A DNA stretch of 64,000 bases from Synanceia verrucosa (Eukaryota > Chordata > Actinopteri > Perciformes > Synanceiidae): the NCBI GenBank assembly GCA_029721515.1, contig CM056561.1, positions 5,976,001-6,040,000 on the forward strand. The letters run 5' to 3'. Position 1 is the first letter of the stretch. Each line of letters begins with the position of its first letter. Shown piece after piece: positions 23,395 through 36,330 of this stretch. The notes beneath the pieces are model-generated. The model ran no database searches and was not told the origin of the DNA. It saw nothing but the letters and a program-made list of their open reading frames with translations. The position numbers were made by a program, and so were the translations under genes.

Positions 23395-23469
23395 AAGCGG
23401 CCGTAGATCTGGATGGGTGAGGATGTAGCCATTGTTGGTGATTGCAAAGGCGTAGCCATGAATGCCCAG
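23395..23469 (-). CDS. cacna2d3: cacna2d3 exon M (Cache-like region)
   Basis: This 75-bp phase-0/0 exon encodes LGIHGYAFAITNNGYILTHP then DLRPL. The GYAFAI-NNGYIL signature is typical of the Cache fold in this family. The acceptor is TCCTAG and the donor GTGAGT. Confidence 0.97.
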
Positions 23470-24055
23470 CTAGGAAGGATATACACACAAACACAAGCAC
23501 ACATTCACCAATGCATGACAAACCTGTACAGAATTGTAAACCTGGGCTAATCAAGCTCTTTGTAATTTTTTACTTGCAGAATAGTTATCTTTGTGGTGAA
23601 AATCGCAGAACTGCACAATACAAAGAGGATGGCGTAATTCAGCCACGTCTGGACAAATAACACACTTTGAAACGTCAAAATGTTGCATGCAACCGAGCAA
23701 GCAACCAAGTAAAAGAAATCGGCACAGGGGAAACTATCAGAATGCATTAGTATATATAGTGTATAATTTCCCTGTCATTATTGGACTTATTATTATTATT
23801 ATTGGAAGGAGCTGTGAACAATAACTGTCAAAATTTCCACAAAGCTTTGACTTGTCTGCTACTGGATTTAGCGTTCAGTTACGACACAATAGAGTTAGAC
23901 TGGTGTACAAAGAGCTTTAGTTTTTTACTGACTTAGCCCAAAGCCCAATGATAGGGTTCAAAAGTTTGGATTATAAAAGGTGTGATGGTGTAAAGCGTTA
24001 TCTCATATAGTCATTTGGAGCTATGATTATTGTGAAGTGATGTTAGAAGCAGTAC

Positions 24056-24136
24056 CTTATATTTTGGGATGGTCTTGAGCAGCTCAGAGACTGGCACGTC
24101 GGTCCCAACCACCCCTAGCAGGATGCCACGGTTTCT
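24056..24136 (-). CDS. cacna2d3: cacna2d3 exon L (Cache-like region)
   Basis: This 81-bp phase-0/0 exon encodes RNRGILLGVVGTDVPVSELL then KTIPKYK. The acceptor is TTCCAG and the donor GTACTG. Confidence 0.96.
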
Positions 24137-24485
24137 CTGGAAGCACACACATTAAAAATATTCCTGGGTTGTCTTTTACAGATCCACTGTTTATGACATA
24201 AAAATGCAATATCTAATATATATTTAATTAGTGATGCTTAACCTAATTTACAGACTCCAATCAAACTTAAATTAGTGTTTGTCAAAGACAAATATAATTA
24301 GCCATCATTTTACAATTTGTGTCTTTTCTCTCAAACCCTTTTTCTTTGTGAGTTATGCAACACATGACTGCATTGTTTTTCAATTAAACTAAAGGGTTTT
24401 GTTGGAGAAAATTATTTGGGGAAACATAATGGCATTATGAGTGAATGTGTAATTGTTTCTACAGCAGTTTTCCATGTGCACTTAC

Positions 24486-24557
24486 AGTCTCATTCTTGGT
24501 ACTGAACACTGGCATTGCCACTGTGGTCATCAGAACCGGACCTTGGCCGTCATCCAA
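24486..24557 (-). CDS. cacna2d3: cacna2d3 exon K
   Basis: This 72-bp phase-0/0 exon encodes LDDGQGPVLMTTVAMPVFST followed by KNET, a potential N-glycosylation site. The acceptor is CTCAG and the donor GTAAGT. Confidence 0.96.
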
Positions 24558-27037
24558 CTGAGAGTCATGAGGGAAGAAAAGTGAAAGATAACCACTGAGA
24601 GGGTAAGGAAGGAGAAGGAGAGACAGGGGGAAGCTAATGATGACACATTATTTTTATAGTTACAAAAGAAACAACTAGTTTGAATCATCTGAACGAGTGA
24701 TTATCTCAAGCTGCATAACACTCGCTCCAGCAGACCTAGTCATATTATCTTTGTGAGAGACCTACAAAACTTCCATGACATGTTTTATTCATGTTTATTA
24801 TTTGCCTTAAAACGTGTTCAATAACAGCGTGCCTTTGATCTTTTGCAGAATAAGCTTATCCAGCGGCTGTGCTTCTAGTTTGGAGCTGGGTATCTTCCCT
24901 CCCTAAAGACTACTGGAATAATTATGATATTTATCTTTCCATGGGCTGTCTCTATCTGATGATGATATCCATTAGAGATGAAAGCTTGACACTGTTATGA
25001 AGGAAGGTTTCCAACTCGGCAAAAGGGGTCTGACCTTGCCCACTCAGAAATGTTCAAACTCTCTAAATGTCAGTCACTCACAAGGTTCAAACTGAAGTCA
25101 CAACAAGTAATTGGTCCATTATGAATCCCAGAACACAATGCACAATTAAGTTATATGGGGTGGCAAAAAAAAACATAAATCATGTTGCAATAAAATCTGT
25201 TTCTGCTGCAGCAATCAAGAGAGTATTAGTCTGTTCAACTGACTGAATATTAGATCCAATAGCACTTTTTCTGAGGGAACAACTGAACATTACACGCTTC
25301 CTCTACACTCTTGTCTCCAGCGCTCACTCCCCATTTACCTCCAGTAATAATAGGTAATGACAGGAAACTGCTAACATCCACCCCGTCTCCCACAGACACA
25401 GGGGAAAGGGCAATTGGTGACCTGAGCTCAGACAGCTGGTAATAGCAATCCAGGACGCAGGATTGGACATCAAAGAGAGAACAAAGCACACCTAAGTACA
25501 GCTGCTGTGTGGACAGCCTTGCTGCTGGAGAACAGGATCGATCAAAGGACAGGGAAAATGAGCAGAGCCTCATCTAAAAATACAAAATCTATTTCCAAGC
25601 TCAGGTCTATTGGATTATATATCACCGGTCTGCAAAAGTATGGACTGACATTTATTGTGTATCCGCATGAGCTGTTGTTGAGCAGTCCTATCTAATGTGT
25701 ACTTTTTGTACGTCCACACTAATCTAACATGCTTTTATTCTCAGTGTATGTGCATTTAACAGAACTCATGCTTGCCCAGCTGCTCTGGGAAATGATGTAC
25801 TGTAATTAAGCAGACAACAAAAGCTGCATGGAGAAAAGCAGCCAACAACTACATCTGTCGGATTCAAAGCCACCAGCGCAGCTACAGCAGATCCTCGCTT
25901 CCCCTACCCAGGGGAGGAAAGACCTTTCAACCTGTGCTTCATTATCCAAAACTGGGAGAGCAAAGAGGCACTTCCTTGAACCCTAAATGAGTGTCCTCCA
26001 ACATAACCGTGCCCCAAGTCCCTAAGGGAGTGCTCTGTATCTGCAATTTGACATATCATACATAACCTGCAACCTCTAACACAAGGTCAGTACTCAACAC
26101 ACATTTGGGCCAAATTTGCATCATCATTGCCTCTGTGCCTATCTTATCAGTATCAGTCAGAGCAAATGGGGTGTGTGAGTCCTTTCACCTGCTGTGGGTC
26201 AGAGGATAAAAAAGACCTCCTCTGGGCCCTAATGCACTGAAAACAAACATCCACATACCCACATGCATACACACTCACACCCCTCATAGGACTCAGAATA
26301 CACACACCCTGTCCTGTGTTTGCGGTCTCATAGGACACCTCGTAATCTGGGTTGCTATGACAAATTGTGTTCTGGTGGACGAGGTGACCCTTGTTTCCTT
26401 GGAGACCGGATTTAATGATGTCGGAGTGTGTAAACCCTGGAACGAAAGCCCCCCTGTATGCTTCTGTGGGGAAACGAACACCCAAAGGGGCACAGAGCTG
26501 GCATGGACGCAGTTTATATTTGTCCGTCATTACATTTAAAACAGCTTACTACTTTAATTTGTCATTAAAAGGTGCTCAGTGCTTTCCCATTTGTCTCTTT
26601 GTGCTTTATTGCAAATCAATCTCGTTCTTTGAGCATCAGTACAAAAACTCCACACTGCATCTGTCCCAAAAACAGTTAAATGTTTTTCTCTCACCCTTCC
26701 AACACTTGTCCTGCAATACTCTCCCCACCAACATCTCCCTCCCATCATCCCTCCAGTGTCAGTTCATCCGACAGAGTGGGAAACAAAGCCAAATGAGGCA
26801 GAGAATGATGGATGAAGGTGGTGAGACGAAGGAGAGGAAGGGGAATAGGGGAGGAGGGGTGCACACAGGTGGTGGGGGGGGGTGGGGGGGGAAGCTGGAG
26901 AGGGAGAAGAAAAAGAAAAAGTGAAACAGAGGAAGAAGGAGGATAGGCTTGAATGATTTGATTATTGGGTGGAAAAAGGGGAAAAAGATAGGATGAGGGG
27001 TGCATCTGGAAAGATGATACACATCAGCCCTGGAACA

Positions 27038-27825
27038 TATACTCAACAACAAAAGAAACTCAGGTTTGATAAAGTGAATTCTAGTTGTTGTCGTTTGTCT
27101 CAGCAGCAATGTGAAAATGCTTGCTTGGACAAAAGGTTGCGCATGAATGGTAACGTGCCAAAAATGCAATAAGTGACGCTGTATTCCGATGGGCAGATTA
27201 ACGGAGGTGTGGTCGACCCAGATGACTAGAGCACTGGCGTATGAAAATGGGATCGGCACTTTTGTTTGTCTACCTGCATAAAATGGGAAAAATTCTTTTC
27301 TCTAAGTGCTTTTGTAATGATGCTGTGACAGACACAAATCCAAAGTGAACTACTGGAATGCTGAGTGCCAGCATGAGTGTGCGAGATGTTGCAAGGGCAA
27401 TAAATGTTCATGAATCAACAATTAGGCATCCAGGAACCAGATTCCATGTCACAAACAGCCCTTCAGATTGTCCACGCAGCGGCAGACCAACATTCAGGAT
27501 CGCCATATCCGTGTTCGCCTTCTCAGAGACCGGACACTTCCCACCATCGTTACTTCTGCTGAGACACCTGGATGTCACCAGGTATCACTGCTCAAACAGT
27601 GTGCAGACGGCTCAGAGAGACTGACCTACGCACACGAAGGCCATACTTTGGTCTACCGTTAGCTCCAATACACCGCTGTCACCGCCTTGAATGGGGTAAC
27701 GTCCATTGTTACTGGACATATCAACAATGGTCGGATGTTCTGTTTTCAGACGAATCATGTTTCTGTTCCTTTTATAGATATTTTGGGGCCGCTTAAAAAT
27801 CGTGTTTCTTTTGTTGCTGAGTATA
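27038..27825 (+). mobile_element. Tc1/mariner-type transposon, internally deleted, with decayed transposase
   Basis: The terminal inverted repeats TATACTCAACAACAAAAGAAAC and its near-complement at 27804-27825 differ at one of 22 positions and sit next to TA, the Tc1 target. The interior encodes pieces of a Tc1 transposase: an N-terminal helix-turn-helix-like part (VARAINVHESTIR), QDRHIRVRLLRDRTLP, and the first catalytic region (WSDVLFSDESCF). They lie in three frames. The C-terminal catalytic part is gone. Confidence 0.88.
27358..27796 (+). pseudogene. Tc1-like transposase pseudogene
   Basis: The pieces are in three reading frames (starting about 27358, 27468 and 27572), so at least two frameshifts are present. 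The sequence ends shortly after the DES motif that carries the second catalytic aspartate. It cannot make active transposase. Confidence 0.85.
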
Positions 27826-28745
27826 TATACACCAAATGCTCATTTTCCTAGCACTAAGCCAATCCCAGGAGTCTTCTTGCACCATGCAGGGTGTTTGTGT
27901 GCTTCTTTCTTGTTATACTTTGTCTGCACGCTTCTAGCACCCAGGTCAGACCCAGGCCAGACCCTGTGCTGGGATGATTATATGCAAAGAAGCAGGGCAG
28001 ATTCCTTGCTAATCCCAATTATCACATCTGACAATGTGATATCTATTTTGGTTTTCTGCTGAGCCGCTTCAATGTCAATAAGCTTGGCTCTATCACACTA
28101 ACAGTACTATGTCAGACATATGGGCTGCCAGCTGTCTAATGGGACTGCTCTGTGCTCAGCTCATGCTGATGGAGGAGTGGGGGCAGAGCACTCTTCTGTT
28201 CTACCATCATCATTGTTATGATTATGGAGCTGCTTATCTCAACCCACATATGATTCACAAAACACTGGAAAAATAAAACGCTGAAAACGATAGAAAGACA
28301 TCAGAACAGATCATCCCGCCAGTCATTATGGGCTATTGGATTTTCACTCAGAAGATGACAAAACAGCTTATTCTGGAGGATTCTACCAAAACAAATAACA
28401 CAGAAAATCTTGTTTTCACACCAAAATCACACAGGCAAAAAACGTAGCCTCACATTTATGGTCACACTACCAACCCCCAAACATACTGGCAAAGCACAGC
28501 CAACACAACATCACCAATGACAAATGAGTGTGAGTCTGTGCACAAATGTGTGCATGTGCTTGATCAGACATGCAGAAGAAAGCGACTGACTGAACCTTTG
28601 ACAACCACGACATAGCGACATATGACACTGATACAATCTCAAAGAACTCAGAGACCAAAACGCACATGCACATGAAATACCCATGAACACACATCAGGCC
28701 TCAACACAGCACAATACACTGATGACCTCAAATCATTTCTTTTAC

Positions 28746-28763
28746 CTTTTGTGCTTGAGGGAG
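28746..28763 (-). CDS. cacna2d3: cacna2d3 exon J, 18-bp microexon (LPQAQK)
   Basis: This is a six-codon exon. CTC CCT CAA GCA CAA AAG reads LPQAQK, exactly the residues that in mammalian alpha-2/delta-3 lie between YIDST and LTDDQGP. The acceptor is TCTCTTTAG and the donor GTAAAA. Flanking exons end and start in phase 0, so it can be skipped without changing frame. It is far too short to be found by ORF length. Confidence 0.88.
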
Positions 28764-30212
28764 CTAAAGAGAACAGATTAAGGAGGAGGGGAGGAAAGAC
28801 AGGGTCAATGTTTGTGGAAAAGTGTCGGCATTGAAGTTTCCACTGAATGGATTGACGGTATCTGTGGCTGTGTAAAATCCACTGACACTGACTTTGACTG
28901 CAACTTTAAAAACAGTGACTGTGTCAAGAGAGGAGAGCTTTATGGCTGGGAGGGTCACAGCAGGGGAAACAACACTTAAGCTGTTAGAGTTGAGTCAGTG
29001 TTGGGTGAATGTACTTTGACTGTGATAAATGGATGGGGATAATGAGGGCAAAGAGAAGGAAATAAGCAGAGACAGAAAAAAAAAGAAAAAAGGTAAAAGG
29101 AATATGAAGAGGATCACAGAAAGAAAGAATCCATTTTCATTCAGTGTTGATAGCCTGTGTGTTTTCTGCTAGAGGGCACTTGCCTTTGTCTCTTTACATT
29201 TTTGAAGCTCTTTCTCATAATCCATTTGGAAAAAAAGAGTAAGACAAATGGCTGCTATTCACTCTTTATGACCAAGCACAATAACTAATGAAATATAAGC
29301 ACTGTAAATGTATGAAAACTACAGTATATCATGTATACAGTAAGGTATTACAGAGGATCCTCGACTGTGAGTCAGGCGTTATACTTTGGTGTGTTTTAAC
29401 AGTAATATTTTCTGTGCCAGAGGACTATAAAGCGTGTACAGAGGATTTAGCAATGCATGACATCATACGAGTTCACTGAAATATTATGAGGTATAAAAGC
29501 CGTGTGCATTTGGCCAGGGTATGAGGTTGAGAGATCAGAGACTAACACACCAGTGTGTTCTACTCACGCTACTCAACTCCCAAACCCACACAGGAGGCCC
29601 ATTGACTTAATGGTTCCATCTGCTGCTCACACACATTTTCACACATTCAGTCTGAGACATACAAAGGCAAAAAAGTGTCAGGCCTCTGCTTGTATTTTAT
29701 CACTACTATTCTCCTTTGGATTATGTAAGTAAGTCATCAATCCCATCATTTTTTTGTGCATTATGGATTGAGTTTTCCATGTAAAATAAACAAAAATATG
29801 TGATTCGATCAGAGAATATTGTGGCCTACACCTAGTGGGTGTGTGTGGAAAGTGAGGGCTGTGGGAGTCCAGCACCATGACAATGATCTGATGATGATCA
29901 ACAGGCACAGGCTGCTACCAGGACCCTGGGGAGTGAAAGGGAAGTCACTGGAAGTCAGAACTTGAAGCTCAGATCAATGTAACCCCAAAGTTTAGTGCTC
30001 CCAGCTCTTCCAGTCTTACAGACGCACAACAAAACATGTAGCTACTGTTTACGCCAGCAGCAGATAGCTTGAATTCTGTGTCAGGTTGGTGAGATTAATC
30101 CGACTTTGTGTTGATGATAGGATCATCAAAGAATAGAATAGGATAGGATCTGAGCTTTTCGGTCTGCACTACAAAAGCCCTAACCGTGACTGAGATGGCA
30201 GAGTAAACTCAC

Positions 30213-30346
30213 AGTGTTGTCGATGTAGGCCTCGGTCCACACCGTGTCATGCTCCCGATCGATCACCTTGGGACGACTTAGCACATGGAGATACTCCATC
30301 ACATTCTCCTGCACATCTGCCAATGTGGAAATCTGGGTGAAGTAAC
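30213..30346 (-). CDS. cacna2d3: cacna2d3 exon I (VWA/Cache junction)
   Basis: This 134-bp exon, phase 1 to 0, encodes YFTQISTLADVQENVMEYLH through VWTEAYIDNT. The acceptor is TTCAG and the donor GTGAGT. The following residues are supplied by the 18-bp microexon. Confidence 0.97.
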
Positions 30347-31935
30347 CTGAATGAGGAAGATCAAGAGAGAAATGATGATAAGACATTTAATTTAGATGCT
30401 TGCAAACAATGGAGAGTGAATAGGTTCAGTTAAGTCTCCTAAATCACTTTACTGCCTCACATTGCAGATAGTATCACATCCACTGATTGGTATGGCTAGC
30501 ATGGAGAAACTACATCTGGAATACAGTAGGGTAGGAAGCAGATATTGGCTTGATGAAGCAGACGGACAACGATGATGTGTAATAGCTAAAGAATTCCCTG
30601 CAGTGATGTAGGAGTGGGGCTGTGTATGAGAAATGTTATGTAAATGCAATGGAAAAATCTCAGTTAAAGCAAATGTGATGCCATTTCCTACACAGTTATG
30701 CAGCCATTATGAAGCTAATGTGCATGTGCAGGAGGGAATATACTGTTATCTCAGCAGGGTGGCAGATTTGGGGAGAGAAGAGAGGGGATCAAGACAATAG
30801 TAAAACAGAGGGAGAGAGAAGACGAGAAGAGACAGAGAATAAGGGAAAGGAGAGAGACCACCACGTTTCCACCCATCCGTAAAAACAGCGAACAGCCTCC
30901 ATCACTGTGAGGCAGTCAAGGAGAAAATCATAGCTGGAGGAAATAGATTTTGGGGTCATCGTTCCGGGCAATAACCTTTACTCCACAAGAAGAAAAGAGC
31001 CAGAGTCTAGAGACAATACACAGATCTATGAAGTATGCCATGTATCCCACTAAGGATAGGAACTATCAATGATACTCTTATTTTTAAAGCTGAACAACAG
31101 TGGAAAAAAGGCTTAAATCTCATATCAAACACTAAAACTGGAAGCATTAAAGCCACATGATTACTGCAACCACAATAGCAACAAGAATGCACTTGCCCCT
31201 GAACTTCACCTGGAAGTGAACCTTGACAGATTCCTCCTTTTCATCCTCAGAGACATTCGGATGTGGCTATTATTCCAGCAGACAGTGCAATGACAACACA
31301 CACATGCAGACTCGCACACAAAGCAAGCTGCTTCAGGCTAACGGCATCGTTCATCACAGCCGTGAGTGAAGAATGACTGCTCCCTCTGGAAGGCTGAGGG
31401 CATCCTTCAGGCTGAGCCACCAGGGCAAGCGAGATGAGCTGGGGAGAGAAAAAATGAATGCTCCCTGTTTTCAGTGACATGGTACACCTGTCGTACACAC
31501 AGGACAGCATAGCCACAGCACGGTCTGGTCAAGATAGGGACATTAATATACTTTTTGCAGGACCTTGGTTTGGGTAAAGTGTAAAAAAAATAAAAAATAC
31601 ACAACAAGGTGTCCTGATGAGTCTAAATAATGGACGGGGTGGAGGTGAGAGACGATGTGAGACAGCACTACATTACAAATATGTGGATAGCCTTACATGA
31701 ACCTATATTTACTGGTAAAAACAGAAATAAGTGCATTTGTATTTATCACAGTCCCTGTAGCATAGCACTACTTTTTGTTCCTTTTTTTGTGAACCACTAT
31801 CTGCCACAAATCTTTGAATGTTAACAATGAATCCAAAACTGTGTTCCTGAGAATCAAGCATCAAAACTCATAATATTCACAGATTCAACTACATTGGTAT
31901 TTTTAAACCCCTGATTTAACATGAGTCAAAATACA

Positions 31936-32065
31936 TATCCATCCATCCATCCATCCATCCATTATCTACCGCTTATCCTCATAGGGTCGTGGGGGGGCTG
32001 GAGCCTATCCCAGCTGTCTTAAGGCAGAAGGCAGGGTACTCCCTGGACAAGTCGCCACCTCATTG
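31936..32065 (-). repeat. tRNA-headed SINE-like element, copy 2 (3' fragment)
   Basis: The (ATCC)n run followed by ATTATCTACCGCTTATCCTC is the reverse complement of the 3' part and (GGAT)n tail of the same family. The 5' head is missing, as expected for truncated reverse transcription. Confidence 0.8.
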
Positions 32066-33306
32066 CAGCAAAATGCATATTAAGATTTTAATTTTGGCAA
32101 AAATTGGCTAAAAAAGTGTACATATTGTATATTGTATATATCTGTAGATGAATTGATGCAGTTTAAATACAAAAAGTGGGACATTGGCTTACCATAGTGA
32201 CAGTTAGTGCCTCTCATACAGTAAGCAAACCTTCACTGGTGTTTTTTGTTTCTTTTCTGTGGCAATAAAGGTAAATATGGTCTGGCTGATAAAACAAGAA
32301 AAGGACTGGAGTAAATCTGAGCTGGACCAGCCACAGAGTGAGCAACATAATGAGGAGCAAATGGAGCGTTGGCGGAAGTTTAATCAAGCTCATCTGCACT
32401 TTGGGAAAGACCCACCAAAGGCATTTTTAATATGTATGGCCTGTTACGGTCCATAAGGCTGGATGGAATTAAATCTAGACCTGAAGCTATCATTGTGACA
32501 CTTGGCATCTCCAAAACCTTAATAATATTCTTTGCTCCAATCTTAGGTAAATGCGTTGAGATCACAGTGAAAACCAGATATTCAGCCGTAGTTTGGAATA
32601 GAGATGTTGTGCCTGGGGAGCATAGCGAAGACTGTTCTGCACAGCTCCTGCAGACTGGAGAGGATGTCACTGTCATAAGTGTGAATCATCATCCAGCATA
32701 AAAACACACACAGAGATCTCATCATCATCACCACTAACACCCTCAAACTGACTGGATGGGTTCTCTGATATCACTTCCAAGCTAAACTGCGGATGCCCTT
32801 GTCCTCTTATCTACACACATACACACATGCACACAGCTAAAAACACATGCACACCCGTTGTGTGACCTATGGCTTGCCTGTCTTATCTACAGCAGCCTGA
32901 GGAAATGGAGCCAGACTGTCTCTGTCACCCACCTCTCAGCTAAATATAGAACCTGAAGGAAAGTGCTCTGTGCACAAGACAACCATGACCACACACAAAG
33001 CAAATGGAAAGTGGTGTATCGTCAAGATAGTTTGGACTTTAGGCTTAGAGGAAGATGTAATGTGACATATCTGGTCTGTGCAACTGGAACCAGCTGCCTG
33101 CTGTCACATAGCCCCGCTTATACTGATGAGCACTGACAAACACACGTATATGCACACACATGCCAAAACACCCTAAACAAATCCTGAGCTCCTAATGTAT
33201 TCATTCTCACCCAGCTGACAGCAGCATGCAGCAACTTTCTTCTGCAAGAACAGATTATGAGGAGGAAAAAAACACAGAGGTCTGCATGTGTGTTGTAAGA
33301 TCCCAC

Positions 33307-33385
33307 CTTTGTTAGCACATGCCATCCATTTCAGATTATCTGCGAAGGCTGACTCTCGGCCAATCAGGTAGGGGAATATGCGGAC
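33307..33385 (-). CDS. cacna2d3: cacna2d3 exon H (VWA end)
   Basis: This 79-bp exon, phase 0 to 1, encodes VRIFPYLIGRESAFADNLKW then MACANK. The acceptor is CCGCAG and the donor GTGGGA. Confidence 0.96.
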
Positions 33386-34077
33386 CTGCGGAGAGAAAGC
33401 AGATAGCTTCCGTCAGTCATTTTAATCGCATTTCGATAGGACCCACCACACCACCACACAGAAGATAACATTGTCAAAGCCAGGCAGAAGTCTCATTCTT
33501 TATCTGCCGATGATTAGCCGACACTTTTGCCCTGTTTAATAAGGTCGATTAGGGACTCATGGAAGAAATCTTTCTTTTTGATTTTATTTAAAGTTTGAGT
33601 AATTGCATATTTTTACTAACTCAAAACTAAACAAACAAGGATCAACATATACAAGTTTAAAAAAAATAACATATCAAGAATCTGTAATTACAAATGACAA
33701 AGACAATCCAAGCTTTATGTGCTCAACCCACAGTCTTCTAAACTCTGTGCTGCCCAACCCATTTTCGCCATGTTGGCTCTAGCAGCAGGTGTAGCTGGCA
33801 GGTGTGTGTGTGTTTGTGAAGAGCATGTTGCCAGATTGGACCAGATGCAAGCCTCTGGGGGCACAGCTGCCATAGCTCCATGCCTGCATTTTTCACTGCC
33901 TCCCTTCACCCTGACACCATGTGACTGCTTGTGTTTATGTGTCTATGTGTGTATGTATGCGCAGACATACACATGTCTAGATGTATGTGTGTCTTTATCT
34001 GATTTTGTCAGACTGCTCACAACAGAAGGAATATCTCAGTAAATATATTTATTTCTTTGTCACTGCACTGTGACTTC

Positions 34078-34530
34078 TTAACTCTTTGAGTGCAAAGTTA
34101 TGCCATCAAAGTGTTTGTTTTTTTTTTGCAGTGGGTCGCTGATTACAGTTTCCTGCAGCCCATGATTAATTTCGGGGCTTCTGTGATTTTTAGTTGGGAC
34201 ATAAAGAATTAATATAAGCCACGGAGATCAAAGCAGGAAGTCTAGACGATGGAGATCAGAGAGCAAAACAAACGGATTCTGGACAAAAAGTGGTGATCTT
34301 AGTGAATGTGGCCTCTACTCTACCTCTGATAAAACAAAATTGGAACAAGGTAAAAACAAACATTTTTTCATGATGAAATAGAGAGTCTCTTCTTTCATTT
34401 GAGGTAGTGTGTGTTTTCAGAGACATGGTACAAAATATTCTGTGGGTCTTGAAATATGGCTCAAATGGGTAAAAAACGCTGGCACAAGGTACTTTCTGTT
34501 TTATAAAACATCTGGCACTCAAAGAGTTAA
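34078..34530 (+). mobile_element. TTAA-flanked MITE, copy 2
   Basis: This 453-bp copy has ends TTAACTCTTTGAGTGC and GGCACTCAAAGAGTTAA, the best-preserved termini of the family. It has no coding capacity. Confidence 0.9.
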
Positions 34531-35103
34531 ATATAATTCAGTAATGATTATAAGAACTTTAGCTGTCAAGGACAGCTGATATTTTAGCATGGAAATTGTA
34601 GCTCTATTGTCAACTGTGATGAGTTTCACAGTGAATAAATGCAGTTGTCATTTTCAAGCAACCCTCATTGAGACTAGAATCATCCACTTTTCACACAAAC
34701 CTGAGCCATTTGAATGACACTGCCAGAGTGACAGGAATACACAACGCATGCTGTTGATATGATCTTAACTGCTCCATGTAGTTTATGGCTTTGAAGTGTC
34801 ACATTTTCTGTTTGTATGTGTTTTCCTTCACTGGTAGCCAGGACGAAGGTCAAACTACAGCAGGCTGGTAGTTAAATATGTAAGAGGTTTGCAGCTGAGT
34901 TAAGCACAGCAGATGTGAAAAAAAAAAAAAAAGTCGGGGCTCAAGCCACAGCATGCAATCTTCAAGCTACTTGACTGCACAAACTTTACATTCTGTATGC
35001 TGGATAAAAATACAGTTGCATGAAAGAATACAAATGCAGACATACATATGAATCTGTGTGTATCCATGCATGCACAGAGGCACACACACTATGTAATACA
35101 GTA

Positions 35104-35580
35104 TACACTCATCGGCTACTTCATTATGTACACTTGCTTAACTGTTCGTTAATTGAAAAATCTAATCAACGAATCATGTAGCAGCAATTCAATGCATTTC
35201 GGCATGGTCAAGATGAAAGAAGAGGAAAGGTGATTTGAATGTGGCATGGTTGTTGGTGCTAGACTGGATTTCCATGCACAACCATCTTTTGGGTTCACAG
35301 AGAATGTTCAGAATAAGAGGAGCGGCAGTTCTCTGGGCCAAAATGCCTTGTTGATGCCAAAAGTCAGGGGAGAATGGCCTCTATTTCTGCTGCAACACTC
35401 AGATGGTAGGGTCAGAATTTGGTGTAAATATCATGAAAGCCTGGATCCATCCTGTCTTTTATTAACAGTCCTGACTGCTGTTGATGGTGTAATGGTGTGG
35501 AGACATTTTATTGGCACACTTTGGACCCCTTAGTACCAACTGAACACTGTTTAAACTCCACAGCCTACAAGAGTATTGTT
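35104..35580 (+). mobile_element. second Tc1-like transposon, internally deleted
   Basis: It begins CACTCATCGGCTACTTCATT, the left end of a common fish Tc1-like family. Transposase remnants follow in one open stretch (35246-35533): MVVGARLDF near the start, then, across a deletion, HSDGRVRIW and ESLDPSCLL. The middle, including the DE motif region, and the right terminus are missing. It is a different family from the element at 27 kb. Confidence 0.85.
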
Positions 35581-36049
35581 GCTGTTGTATGTATTCAGCA
35601 TTCAATAATTAATTCTCCAGTGTTTGATAGACACAGATAAACATTAGCAAGCATTTAAAGTACTTCTGTAAGGTTGATTTTAATGTTCAGAACACACAGC
35701 TACAACTTGTACTGTTACAAAGTAGCCAACTGCTCTGATGTTAATGGATTAATGCAATTTGTAATTTAGGACCATGCAGGACTAATGGCTATAAAACCCC
35801 AGCTGATTTCAAATCTAGGTCAGATTGAAGTTCCAACATGGAACCAAAATGTATTTGGTTTCTATGTGGGCACTGTTAGGATTTAGTTATGGTGAAAGAT
35901 CCCTGTTTTAGATTAACAGATGCATAAACTTAAAGTAATAGTTGCTGCGCTTTAGACGAAATATGGTTCATTTCTAATATGGAAAGAGAACGTGATTCAT
36001 ATAAAAGCAACCAACTTCTCTATCAACAACTGTTAGCAAGTCGTTTCAT

Positions 36050-36330
36050 TTAAAAAGTGGTACACAAGGCATTACAGCTTTTATACCTTAGCAAATCAGA
36101 AGACCTTGGTAATCTTGTGCCACACTTTCTAAAGATAGCAGCTGAATTTATTTCCCATTCACTTACACATCTTTTAAATCCATCTTTTGCCTTTAATGAA
36201 ATTCCTTATCTCAAAATCTGCTTTTGTTCTACTATTTCTAAAAGCAGGTGACCCAACACTTCTAATGATTACAGGCCCAACTCTAATCAGTCTTTGCAAA
36301 GACTCTACTTTTCTCTAATAATATTTTATC
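36050..36330 (+). pseudogene. LINE (L2-like) reverse-transcriptase remnant
   Basis: The translation at 36057-36251 resembles the segment before the first reverse-transcriptase motifs of L2-type fish LINEs (PHFLKIAAEFISHSLTHLLN, then KSR/GDPTLL after a frameshift). Only this short, decayed piece was seen. Confidence 0.6.

Larger units (their letters stand above)
24558..28745 (-). other. cacna2d3 intron K-J
   Basis: It contains the Tc1-like relic and a purine-rich stretch with G runs (about 26810-27000). No other gene was recognised. Confidence 0.75.
28764..33306 (-). other. cacna2d3 introns around exon I
   Basis: Besides the exon at 30213-30346, only the SINE-like 3' fragment at about 32 kb was recognised. 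The rest is unique-looking sequence without coding signal. Confidence 0.7.

Noticed and set aside
26391..26924. A 177-codon plus-strand open frame
   Set aside because: It ends in Gly/Lys low complexity from the purine-rich stretch; no recognisable domain.
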